A model generated the notes under the pieces. It worked only from the letters and a program-made list of their open reading frames with translations. It had not been told where the DNA came from and searched no databases. From Imbricaverruca yamaguchii (lineage: Eukaryota > Arthropoda > Thecostraca > Neoverrucidae): a DNA stretch of 64,000 nt. The translations under genes were made by a program, and so were the position numbers. The DNA lies in assembly GCA_034440575.1 (NCBI GenBank), contig JAOTOL010001322.1, forward strand, positions 176,001-240,000, in the 5' to 3' direction. Positions 47,326 to 57,870 of this stretch are shown here, in pieces. The stretch's first letter is position 1, and each line of letters opens with the position of its first letter.

Positions 47326-47772
47326 CTGACCTGACCTGACCTGACCTGACCTGACCTGACCTGACCTGACCTGACCTGACCTGACCTGACCTGACCTGAC
47401 CTGACCTGACCTGACCTGACCTGACCTGACCTGACCTGACCTGACCTGACCTGACCTGACCTGACCTGACCTGACCTGACCTGACCTGACCTGACCTGAC
47501 CTGACCTGACCTGGCCTGGCCTGGCCTGGCCTGGCCTGGCCTGGCCTGGCCTGGACCTGACCTGACCTGACCTGACCTGACCTGACCTGACCTGACCTGA
47601 CCTGGCCTGGCCTGGCCTGGCCTGGCCTGGCCTGGCCTAACCTAACCTAACCTAACCTAACCTAACCTAACCTAACCTAACCTAACCTAACCTAACCTAA
47701 CCTAACCTAACCTAACCTAACCTAACCTAACCTAACCTAACCTAACCTAACCTAACCTAACCTAACCTAACC
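47325..47772 (+). repeat. interstitial telomere-like pentanucleotide mosaic
   Basis: Five homogeneous blocks: CCTGA (47325-47510), CCTGG (to about 47554), CCTGA (to about 47600), CCTGG (to about 47636), CCTAA (47636-47772, 27 units). CCTAA is the C-strand of TTAGG, the canonical arthropod telomere repeat; the other blocks are single-base variants. The array is bounded by a 13-bp direct repeat. Confidence 0.97.
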
Positions 47773-47785
47773 TAGTGCAGACAAC
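47773..47785 (+). repeat. right 13-bp direct repeat flanking telomere-like array
   Basis: TAGTGCAGACAAC. It fuses with the last CCTAA unit as CCTAGTGCAG. Confidence 0.85.
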
Positions 47786-47969
47786 AGAGGGGGCTGAGTG
47801 CTCGGCAGAATAGCATCCAGCAGTCTCCGACGCTGCAGCTGCGCGTCACCAGTGCCCGTCGGCGGCTGCACGAGGAGGGGGAGTGGCAGTGTCCCGGTGA
47901 AGGCCGCTCGGCGGTGCTTCAGTTGTGCTGCGTCGCCGACCAGGAAGACATGGCGTCCCACATCGCCAG
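47781..47969 (+). CDS. candidate exon, function unknown
   Basis: A GC-rich frame is open from 47776 to a consensus donor (GCCAG/GTGAGTCGG, GT at 47970). It reads TLQLRVTSARRRLHEEGEWQ, then CPGEGRSAVLQLCCV and ADQEDMASHIA. Possible acceptors are TGCAG at 47780 and ACAACAG at 47787. No family is recognised, and the opposite strand is also open, so this may be chance in GC-rich DNA. Confidence 0.25.
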
Positions 47970-48245
47970 GTGAGTCGGACCAGCTGCGTCGGACGCCGTA
48001 CGGGACCCAGCCGTTCTCCACAGCGGCTTGCCGGGCCGTGTGTGTTGAAGAGCAGGGCAAGGACGGACCTGCGAGATCGCGAGATGGCAGAGTGCGGTCC
48101 GCACTAGCGCATAAGGGCGCAGCCACGTCGGTCATGTCGGGGTTCAAATCGGCGCTGGAGCTGACTCACTCCATTCAGCGCCGAAGGATTAATCGATGAG
48201 ATAATCGGAACTCGGGGGTCGTGCACGGCCGAGGTGCCCTGGCAA

Positions 48246-48290
48246 CTCGGCAATTCGATGCGTCGCAAAACCAATAGCCACCCCCCCCCC
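48246..48290 (-). mobile_element. SINE family-2 tail fragment
   Basis: The complement reads GGCTATTGGTTTTGCGACGC, matching the end of the SINEs at 30877 and 51591 (GGTTATTGGTTTTACGACAC). Only about 35 bp are preserved. A similar fragment, TTGGTTTTACGACGCGTC, lies at 51355-51372. Confidence 0.55.
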
Positions 48291-48415
48291 TACACACAAA
48301 CGAGTGTGGGGACATCGCCCAGTCAGAAATACAAGTAGGGAAGAAGCGATCCGTAAAAAAAATTCGACACACTGAGTCTGGGAAGAGTGTGCACCATGGC
48401 ATAGATTATTTATCG

Positions 48416-48576
48416 TATCAATCAGATGTTTAAAAACATAGCATTCACGTAGCATTCTACAGGATGTACTTCACTCAAGCTAACCTCCAACAGTGGCCAT
48501 CAGAGGCAGCTTAAACATACCAATTACTTTGAGGTAGTGACAGTGACGTTTACGATATCGCACATAGGCAATTTGA
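48416..48576 (+). repeat. dispersed repeat R2, copy 2, left part
   Basis: Homologous to 39031-39190. It is interrupted at 48576 by the transposon and resumes at 50273. Confidence 0.85.
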
Positions 48577-50272
48577 AGGGAGGGTCCACCCTTTTCTCAT
48601 CGATTTTGGGTTGGATTGACCATTTTGGATATTCATATTTTCTCATGCATTAAAGTATGCTCTTTCAGGTACTGAACCACGATTTTATGTATTGATGGAT
48701 ATTCCTACCAATGAAATGGATTTTTCCGCACCTTGCATTATTGCTTGCGACGCCGAGACTACTTTTTAACCGATGGAAGTGATATGTATGGACGGATTTT
48801 GACAATTCAACCACCAATCGATATATTTTTCAACGCTAGATCGATTCAGTTCTAAGGTCAGTAAAATTTGGTACATCGCTTTTCATTGGCTGTTGGATTC
48901 CCCTGCTGCCATGTAGAGCCAATCAGAGGCCGCGCTACGTGACAATCCCAGACCGTGCGGCATTGCGAGTTTGTTTACACCTTTGAGTGGTATCGCGCGT
49001 CCGAGTGGTGACAGCGAACTTTGAAGGTTCATACGTGGTGAGATTCGCAGAAAATGGGCAGGTATAAGGGAGCAAAGAGGCGGAAATTTCAAGGCAATCG
49101 GCATGTAACTTAGAAATGCAAACTAGAGCCGTCGGCAGAGGCTGTGGTTGCCGTAGAAGCTGTACGGGGCGATCGTGGCGCAACCGAAATGGACCTCAAT
49201 GCTTCTGCGTCTGGCCGTAAAATCAGTAGTGAAGTTTTGAAGAGCTCCTTTGTAGTGGAGATAAAAATCACAGGATTTCGTTTGGTGGATGAGCATGCTC
49301 AATGCTTTTATTGAAAATCTATGCTGTCCAGAGTGCCACGAGCCTAACCTGAAATGTGTATCTGAGGTTCAGCGGGGAAGTCAATCCTCCCTGGGCTACA
49401 AGTGCCTCTGTGGGTACAGCAAGATCCTGGAGACGTCCAAAGAGATTCACCAGGGTGGGTATGAAGTTAATGGCAGGTTCACTCAGGGAACCCTGGCCAT
49501 AGGCAAAAAGAGGGCTGCTGCGGAGACTTTGCTTACTTGTCTGAACATGCCTCCTCCTGCGAGTTCTCAGGCATGGCAGAAATATTCTGACCGAGTGCAC
49601 TCTGCAATGAAAAATGTGGCAGGAAGTTCCATGAAAAAAGCAGGAGAGGAAATGAAGCAGAAAACCATTCCAGGAGGCTTTTGGCAAGTAAGGATTTATC
49701 AATGAACTTCTGTTACATGTTCAAATGTTAAATTTCCATTTGCTCATTACGTTTTTTCTGGTTTTTGATATGATTGTTTTTCACCTCATGTGAAAAGTTT
49801 CGGACTGATCACCCCAAAACTTTCCAAATATGTTGCTGATTATTTGTGCTAGTTCTCAAATCTCCAAAATGTATAATATTATTAATTGGCCACTCATTAA
49901 ATGTATTTAAAAGTGGCAAATGAGCTCCTACGTACATATTTAGTACAGTATGTGAAGAAATTTGCCTGCCAATTGTAGTTTAGGTCACAAAAGCAAGATA
50001 TTTTAGGTTTGAGACATAGATAAAGTAGTTCTAAATATCCAGCATTAATTTCAGTCTAAAAGATTCCTTACTTTTTTGGTATGCTGCAACAACTAAAGAC
50101 TAAGTTCGCAATGTTATGGAGGCGGCCATCTTGATTTTGTATGCCCTCAGGCGTGTTTGTGTCAAAACCAACGTGTTTTTGTGTTTCTCAAATGTCAATT
50201 AAACTTCATGCAAATTTCCATGACATTTGGTGAAAAAATACAGAATTTGGTTAATTTAGGTGGACCCTCCCC
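48577..50272 (+). mobile_element. 1.7-kb DNA transposon relic (Kolobok- or Mutator-like)
   Basis: Left end AGGGAGGGTCCACC (48577-48590) and right end GGTGGACCCTCCCC (50259-50272) are inverted repeats with one mismatch. TTGA flanks both sides (48573-48576, 50273-50276). The uninterrupted paralogue at 39.2 kb has a single TTGA, confirming a 4-bp TSD. It encodes the N-terminal part of a transposase-like protein (49054-49705); the remaining ~550 bp are A/T-rich and non-coding. A 4-bp TSD with AGGG ends suits Kolobok (usually TTAA) better than Mutator (8-11 bp). Confidence 0.8.
49054..49705 (+). pseudogene. transposase-like protein, N-terminal part
   Basis: It starts MGRYKGAKRRKFQGNRHVT, a basic N-terminus I recall from animal transposases annotated as Mutator-like. 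A stop follows at 49111. The same frame continues to SASGRKIS and ITGFRLVD; a 2-base shift near 49287 then leads to the frame MSMLNAFIENLCCPECHE. That frame has a CxxC...CxCG zinc motif (CPEC...YKCLCGY), LNMPPPASSQAW, and VAGSSMKKAGEEMKQK. It ends at 49705, where AAGTAAGGA could be a splice donor or read-through. No DDE catalytic region follows inside the element. Confidence 0.7.
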
Positions 50273-50345
50273 TTGAGACCAGGCACATTGCTTTGGAATA
50301 GAACTAATAACGCTTCCAAGCTGATAGTTGCTGCTCCAATCTGTT
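50273..50345 (+). repeat. dispersed repeat R2, copy 2, right part
   Basis: TTGAGACCAGGCACATTGCT onward matches 39189-39262. Confidence 0.8.
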
Positions 50346-51590
50346 CCAATCTGGATGCGCTATTCATCGCTTTCAGGTGAGACATTATATGTCCTAATGT
50401 CATCCCCTGCTAAGTTCGGATAACCAAGTCGGCTTGAGAGTAAACCGCTACAGCAAAGAGTAAGATGCAAAGGCGCTGTTTTCCACGCGCGCCGGCGAGG
50501 TGGTCGGAGCGCATTTCCCCTCCACCTCCGGATTCCCTTCAGTGTGTTCTCTATCATGGTCGTAGTTGTCAGGGGAGGGGGAGACAGAAGCCTTGTATCC
50601 CCACTGTTCGACGGCGTCCTCTATGTATGGGAAAAGGCGCTTTTGCAGGATGTTCGAGTGCCCCCTCGCCCTTCTCCGCCACTTCCACTCGAAATTATCG
50701 GCAGAACTCGCCCTTCAAAGTACAAAAGGAACCCACCACATCAAATTATATTCGTCAATGGCGCCCTTCTTAAAATTATCCCCGTTTTTCCTGTCGCCAC
50801 TGTACACCGCAGTACAGCTGAAGCCGTTATGACGTCATCAGTGGCTATCGTTACGTGGGACTATAATCCGAGCGCGCTAGGAGGTGGAATGCAGTGGTCC
50901 ACGTCCACACGTGTTTTGTTTCGTTATTATTTTCTTGAGCAGATGGCGGTCCAGCTGTCGCCGTGTTGTCCCGCCCAGCTGTCGCACCAGGTCACACGAG
51001 TAGCGTCACACGAGTAGCACCACAGTGTAGCCGGGTAGCACCGCGGAGCCTCCGCTAGCGTCACCTGATGCTACACTGGCCGTCCTGTCTCCTCCGGGGC
51101 TCTTCCGCCTGCCCTGTCCACTCCACGACATCCGCAGACGGTGTGGATCGGATGCCCTTCCTGGGTGCATTATCGCCACGAGTGCCGTGCCATGTTTATG
51201 TGGCCTTGAGGGCGCCTAAACTGCTGATGTTCATCTGGCGCCCACGACCACACTCTTCAGGGACTCACACTTTGTCGCAATTTTTTAACTGAACACTTCG
51301 GCCCTGCCTGTATTTTTGACCGAGCGACGTGTGCATGGAAAGGGCTGGTGATTGTTGGTTTTACGACGCGTCCACTGCTGTGGATTATTCCACGTCATCA
51401 CATGCGCAGGGGCTGCGGAAGCTCCTCGTGACACCCGTCACAAGGGCGTGGCCAGAACGGCTGTTCCGAGTCACTGGCGGGAATGGGGCGGAGCGTCACG
51501 CGTGTAGGCGTGGCCAGAGGTCAGAGCACGTCCTTGGAAACGACAATTTGGAACACTTCTGTGTCCACGCCTTCCGGAGCCTGTCATGGC
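50346..51590. other. no supported gene
   Basis: Frames of 80-157 codons in several phases at 50465-51017 have no domain. A SINE tail-like fragment is at 51355. Around 51420-51540 CGTCACACG-like motifs recur. Confidence 0.35.
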
Positions 51591-51751
51591 TGGTTGGTTA
51601 TTGGTTTTACGACACATCGACCGTTGAGTCATGTAGCGTCGCCAATCTCTCACGCCGATTGGTCGCGGGCGAAGAGTAGCGACAGGTGAGACTCGAACCC
51701 ACAACCTTCCGATTGTGAGACGAGAAACTTACCCCTAGACCACTCGTCCCC
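51591..51751 (-). mobile_element. tRNA-derived SINE (family 2), second copy
   Basis: About 95% identical to 30877-31038, with the same box A (complement of TTACCCCTAGACCA), box B (GACTCGAACC complement) and tail. A TSD of 14 bp with one mismatch, GAGC(C/G)TGTCATGGC, lies at 51577-51590 and 51752-51765. Confidence 0.92.
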
Positions 51752-51825
51752 GAGCGTGTCATGGCCTCCGATAGCAATTGTACGGATGTTAGCTCTACGA
51801 ACACTGCACCTCGCCTTCCCCCGAT

Positions 51826-51945
51826 GTGCATTGTGTGTGAGCGTTGCATTGTGTGTGAGCATTGCATTGTGTGTGAGCGTTGCATTGTGTGTGAACATTG
51901 CATTGTGTGTGAGCGTTGCATTGTGTGTGAACATTGCATTCAGTT
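51826..51945. repeat. 18-bp minisatellite
   Basis: Seven units of GCATTGTGTGTGAGCGTT / GAACATT. Confidence 0.95.
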
Positions 51946-52230
51946 TCCGGAAATGTCCAAGAGCTTGTGTGCTAATCTGGGCATGAATTGCTTTATGGAT
52001 GAACGGTGCCCAATCTTGCGTCTGAATATTATCGAAACTAAAGTACCATGCTTAGAAAATAAATAAAGCTCATATAAATATGTTGCATTTCTTGGTTAGC
52101 TGATAATAATTGCTGGTTAGCTGATAATACTAATGGTCATCAGTTATTACAATTTATGATGTTAGGAAAACGACAATAATATATTTTGCCATACAAATTA
52201 TTATAATATATGCACACATATGCATATATA
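51946..52230. other. no recognisable feature
   Basis: A/T-rich sequence with a short repeat TTGGTTAGCTGATAATA near 52090-52130. Confidence 0.4.
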
Positions 52231-52527
<297 letters not shown>

Positions 52528-52761
52528 GGGTCGCTTTGTAAGCTTTTGGAGGGCACTTTCCTTCCCACTAATGCTAGGTGTGCCCTCGGCGCCCAATAAT
52601 TTCAATTTTAGCATGGAACCCCGCGCCGAATGCCCTCCAGTGAATTTGGTCCACCCATTGGCTTCATGCGTTGTGCCTTCACAATAATTTTCAGAAACCT
52701 ACACCGATGGGCTTAAGTGCGCCTTCCGTTGCCCGTTCGCTGACTGTTACCGCGCTACCGA

Positions 52762-52920
52762 AAGTGTCGCACCATTATGAGTGTCGCACCATCGTGAGCA
52801 CCACACAACTGGAGTGTCGCACCGCTGTAAGCGTCGCACCATCGTGACTGACACCGCTGGAAGCGTTGTACCGTCACAGGTGTCGCACCACTGAGTGTGT
52901 CGCACCACTACGGTGTCAGC
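52762..52920. repeat. ~17-bp degenerate minisatellite
   Basis: About ten units near GTGTCGCACCATCGTGA. Confidence 0.85.
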
Positions 52921-54180
52921 CGCAGCGACAGTGAGTGCGACAGCGGCTGATGAACTCTAAGAAGTCAACTGAGAAAACACTCAGCGAACATGAAGCGCGC
53001 CAAAGCTGTCGCCAGCAGACGACCCTGAACCAATGAGTGGTCGGCTGACTTTCTTTGTGATGTAAGAGGCGGCTCTCTGAGACCATAGCATGTGCCAGGG
53101 CGGGTGGCCGCTTCAAATCCACGCTCAGGCAAGAACGTTCCTAGCCAAAGGAGTAAGCGATCTAGAACGTTCAACAAACCATAAAGTGGTTCGTTGAAAA
53201 TGCTCACGTTATACTTTAGACCAGCTGATGGCACGCCGTTTAAACAATTCCACTGAAAATGGTCCTAAGTGTCACCTGCACCGCCGATTTCGTCCTCCCA
53301 TAACGCCCCCGCACGGTTGATGGAAGTATTTTTCCATTCCAGATTAAATTGAGACAGATTCAGAAATAAAATGCGGATGGGTTCGGGGGCATAATATCTA
53401 TCTACAGGTTCTTAAAGGTTTCATTTTGGATCATCTCATTACAGCTCTGGTCGTGTGAAATAGAAAGACTTCACATTTTTGTAATGGATATGCTTAAGCG
53501 AGTCATACGAGCAAAGTACTAGACAAACCACCCACATAGGTGGCAACGTATGTCGTGGACCACATCAACCTATCAGTGACACATATCTGGTTTGATGCAT
53601 ACGCCAGGTCAGGTCAGACGCTATTGAGGTCTGAAAATTGTGAAACATGTTCATAAATATTTCATCAATTATATATATATACAGTGTTGAGAATGAACAT
53701 GGGTGCTGAGGTCGAATTTGGCGTACGAAACCATCTCAGAATGCATCGAAAACGAACATAAAAAGTAAACCGTGATCAGTTAAGTTCAGTAACCTAAGAT
53801 GATCTTGAAATGATTGCTAGCCAGTAGTAGCGTGTGTAGATGGTCGAGAATCATCCTAAAATTCCCAACTTTGATGATCATGGAGCATTCGGATCCCTTC
53901 CAGAGCCCGATGGGTCTCCAAACCTATCTTATGCTACTTTTACGCGTTCGCCCAATGCGAATGCTACATACATTCTTCAGAAATCCCCGGCATCTTGAAC
54001 GATCATATCCAATCGTCTGCTATCTTGAAAACATTAAATGCTCTTCAATTAAATTTCAATTAAATTAATTTGCACGTATTGCCCTTCAATTTGAATTGAC
54101 CGGTAGCCAACCCATAAGCTAATTTTCTTGTACATTGGCAGCTTGGAGGAGCTAGCCAATCGGCCTAGGCCGGACCAATC
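52921..54180. other. no recognisable feature
   Basis: Mostly A/T-rich unique-looking sequence. Short (AT)n at about 53671. Confidence 0.4.
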
Positions 54181-54199
54181 TCAATGCTCCGTCTTGCAT

Positions 54200-54800
54200 T
54201 ATTCTCCTTAAGTCGAGCTCACACACCAGCTGGCATCGCGCCACCATCGGTCGAAAGCAACCGGAGCACACTCGCGCCGTGTGCAGGAAATGAAACGGCG
54301 CCAAAACGGCAGGAATCTGGCGGTGCCGGCCGGGCTCGGCGCCGATTAATCTTCCTCTCGACCTCCCACACCTGTGCTGGGACGCAGGTATTCATCGGTA
54401 TTGCACAGGAGTGCCCCCGAGGTCTCGCTGAAGATCCTGAATGATCCGGACGCTGAAGTAATTTCCCCATTGGGCGAATGATAAGTAAAAGGCCCAAACG
54501 AGTTCCCGCGAAGCAGGCGGCAGCTCGCGCGCGGCCGCGTCTTCAGCTGCAATTCGCGTCGCCGCGTTGGATGTTGATCGCGCATCAGCTACACCGCGCT
54601 GGGGACGGGGGACGGGGGACGGGGTCGGGTTCAAGGTCGTCCGTCCGACTGCGAAGTCGACGGCATCCCGGACCTGGGCGCAGCGCGCGCATCACTCGGC
54701 GCCTCTGGCCGCCGGCGCTGCGGCCGCGGCGTGGCGTGGCGTCCTGCCTGCAGGTGAGTCACGAGCCGCCCACTTCCGTACACACAACACTCGGGTCGTG
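54200..54800 (+). promoter_or_regulatory. GC/CpG-rich island with possible first exon
   Basis: Markedly GC- and CpG-rich, with two GCGGCCGC-type motifs (54531, 54719). The plus-strand frame from 54567 (MDVDRASATPRWGRG...) runs to a consensus donor, CTGCAG/GTGAGTCAC, near 54752. A CpG-rich block ending in a donor suggests a gene start, but no protein domain or downstream exon is recognised. Confidence 0.3.
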
Positions 54801-54941
54801 GGTCAAGGCGGCGCCCAAACAACACTCCCGTCCTTGATTTTCTCCCACGCGGAGCAGCGTTCTCTCACGGAAGGCATCTTTTCCCACGATGAAGTTCAGT
54901 GGAGTGTTTGGAAACTAGCTAACGATGCTTATGCTTAGCAG

Positions 54942-55100
54942 TATTTCTGCCTGCATAAATACTGCTTATTTGCTTAATGGTAAAGCGGTGCAACCGTGCA
55001 ATTAACATCCCTGCTGAAATGGTATCGTATCGTGTTCGTAGATACTTTTATATTAGTATGCTTTAAAAGACCTTTCAGAGAGAACTCTGAACATGAAACT
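54942..55100 (+). repeat. 159-bp direct repeat, left copy
   Basis: Nearly identical (a handful of mismatches) to 55345-55503. Begins TATTTCTGCCTG and ends GAACATGAAACT. Confidence 0.95.
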
Positions 55101-55344
55101 TAAGCTCACACTGATATTCAATACCCAGGGTTTTTCACGGATTTTCACTTCATTTGTACTGGACTACTCCGTAGTTGCGACAGAGAACTAAAGCTGCATC
55201 AGGACCGCTTCTACCACTGGACTCGGAATTTGCCACAGAAGACCCGGCATTGTCGATGGAGTGGTGTGATGTCATCATGTGACGTCTTGTCATGACGGAT
55301 TGCGTGTCGTCTGTTGCAATCCAAACTATTCCATAAATTCATAC

Positions 55345-55503
55345 TATTTCTGCCTGGAGAAATACTGCTTATTTGCTTAATGGTAAAGCGCTGCAACCGT
55401 GCAATTAACATCCCTGCTGAAGTGGTATCGTATCGTGTTCGTAGATACTTTTATATTAGTATGCTTTAAAAGACCTTTCAGAGAGAACTCTGAACATGAA
55501 ACT
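55345..55503 (+). repeat. 159-bp direct repeat, right copy
   Basis: Offset 403 bp from the left copy, with 244 bp between them. Confidence 0.95.
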
Positions 55504-56197
55504 GGCAACAGTGAACCAAGGTACGCTAGCATGCGCACTGAAAGACCTCTGAAAATTACGCGCCATGGAAGGGAGGGGGGACCAAATCCGCCGAACCATA
55601 ACAACTAGAGAGGCGGTCACGGCGCCCAGTTAGCATGCCAGAGGAGGCCATGGTAGCCGTCCCAGTCGCCTCTCCCCATGGCCATGTCGTTTCCCACGTT
55701 GGATAACGTGTCACAGCGACGCACCTGGAAGCGTTTCTCACATGCTTTTGCCACCTGGGTGCCGCTACTGAACAACGTACAAGAACCGTTAACAACTACA
55801 ATTCGCGTGCTCACTTGACAGTAAAACCAAGGTTACCACCTATCCAAATTCCGACCTATGAGCCATGTGCCGCCGCCGGTTTGTGGCCCAGGCACACGCT
55901 TCACGTGCACAAGAATCATTAGTCATGCTAGCAGTGGTGTGTCGGTAAAGCTCTTACAGTTATTCTATGGATAGTCCTTGTGCAAACATAGCCGCGACGG
56001 TCCTACCACTGCGATCGAAGCCTCTGTCAGGAGCTGCACACAGCGTTCAACCGCCTAGGTGTGCACCGGACGGACAGCTGCATTAGAGGCACTGTAATGT
56101 TACACACTGTACGATGTTGTGCAGTTCTGAGCCTGCCAGTTCAGCCATCAATCAGTACAGTGACCAGCTTTCTTTGTCAGTCAATGAACAGTTGACC
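55504..56197. other. no supported gene
   Basis: At 55545-55600 there is an inverted fragment of the R1 end motif (CCTCTGAAAATTACGCGCC). Otherwise nothing recognised. Confidence 0.4.
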
Positions 56198-57262
56198 GAG
56201 ACAGAAACAGAGACAGAGACAGAGACAGAGACAGAGACAGAGACAGAGACAGAGACAGAGACAGAGACAGAGACAGAGACAGAGAGAGAGAGGCAGATAC
56301 AGAGACAGAGACAGAGACAGAGACAGAGACAGAGACAGAGACAGAGACAGAGACAGAGACAGAGACAGAGACAGAGACAGAGACAGAGACAGAGACAGAG
56401 ACAGAGACAGAGACAGAGACAGAGACGAGACAGAGACAGAGACAGAGACAGAGACAGAGACAGAGACAGAGACAGAAGACAGAGACAGGACAGAGACAAG
56501 AGACAGATACAACAGACAGAGACAGAACAAGACAGACAGACAAAGACAAGACAGAGACAGAGACAGGACAGAGACAGAGAAGACATACAGAGACAGAGAC
56601 AGAGACAGAGACAGAGACAGAGACAGAGACAGAGACAGAGACAGAGACAGAGACAGAGACAGAGACAGAGACAGAGAGAGAGGCAGATACAGAGACAGAG
56701 AGAGAGAGGCAGATACAGATACAGAGACAGAGGAACAGACAGAGACTGAGACAGATACAGAGACAGAGACAGAGACAGAGACAGATACAGAGACAGAGAC
56801 AGAGACAGAGACAGAGACAGAGACAGAGACAGAGACAGAGACAGAGACAGAGACAGAGACAGAGACAGAGACAGAGACAGAGACAGAGACAGAGACAGAG
56901 ACAGAGACAGAGACAGAGACAGAGACAGAGACAGAGACAGAGACAGAGACAGAGACAGAGACAGAGACAGAGACAGAGACAGAGACAGAGACAGAGACAG
57001 AGACAGAGACAGAGACAGAGACAGAGACAGAGACAGAGACAAAGGCAAAGACAGAGACAGAGACAGAGACAGAGACAGGGACAGGGACAGATACTGAGAC
57101 TTAGACTGAGACAGAGCCAAATATAAAAAGACAAAGACAAAGACAAAGACAAAGACGAAGACGAAGACGAAGACGAAGACGAAGACGAAGACGAAGACGA
57201 AGACGAAGACGAAGACGAAGACGAAGACGAAGACGAAGACGAAGACGAAGACGAAGACGAAG

Positions 57263-57322
<60 letters not shown>

Positions 57323-57430
57323 GACAAAGACAAACACAAAGGCAGGGACAAAGACAAAGGCAAAGACAAAGACAAGGACAAAAACGAAGACAAGACAATG
57401 CAAGACAAGACAAGACAAGACAAGACATGC
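56198..57430. repeat. 1.2-kb hexanucleotide mosaic
   Basis: (GACAGA)n with interruptions (56198 to about 57110), then AAAGAC (57125-57155), GAAGAC (57156-57266), GAAAAC (57267-57318), and back to AAAGACA/AAGACA (to 57430). Minus-strand frames of over 450 codons here are by-products. Confidence 0.97.
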
Positions 57431-57646
57431 AGTGACGGATACAAAGACAGGCAGAGACGGGCAGAGGGAGATAGGGAGAGAAGTAGAGAGGGAGAGATGA
57501 AGAGAGGGAGAGAGCAGAATTGTTGTCGTGGTGGTTCCTCAATATGTATGTGACCTTTTGGAAGCATGGGGCGAGTTACTTTGCAGGAGGACGCCCCATC
57601 ACGTCAACAAGTTTTGGATACGAACTCGGAAGTTACTGATTACAGG

Positions 57647-57870
57647 GGCGGATCCAGGAATTGCCATGAGGAAGGGGTACGCTACGGAGTTGCACCATTT
57701 CGTCGGGCACCACTGCGTAGGGGCGACTTCGGCTGAAAATTCATGGTGGAGGGGGGGGGGGTGCATTCGAAACTTTCTAGAGGGATGCCTTCTCCCCACC
57801 GGATGGATGCCGCCTTCCATGAGAGCGGTAAATGTTCCCAGTGCCCCCCCCTCCTGTGTCCGCCCCGGGT
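57647..57870. mobile_element. hAT-type MITE-like element
   Basis: Left end CAGGGGCGGATCCAGGAATT (57647) is a common non-autonomous hAT terminus. A diverged inverted match, CTCCTGTGTCCGCCCCGGG, is at 57850-57868. A poly-G run lies near 57754. No clear 8-bp TSD. Confidence 0.45.

Noticed and set aside
56152..57567. Minus-strand frames of 453-471 codons (Ser/Leu/Cys/Val/Phe repeats)
   Set aside because: Translations of hexanucleotide microsatellites.
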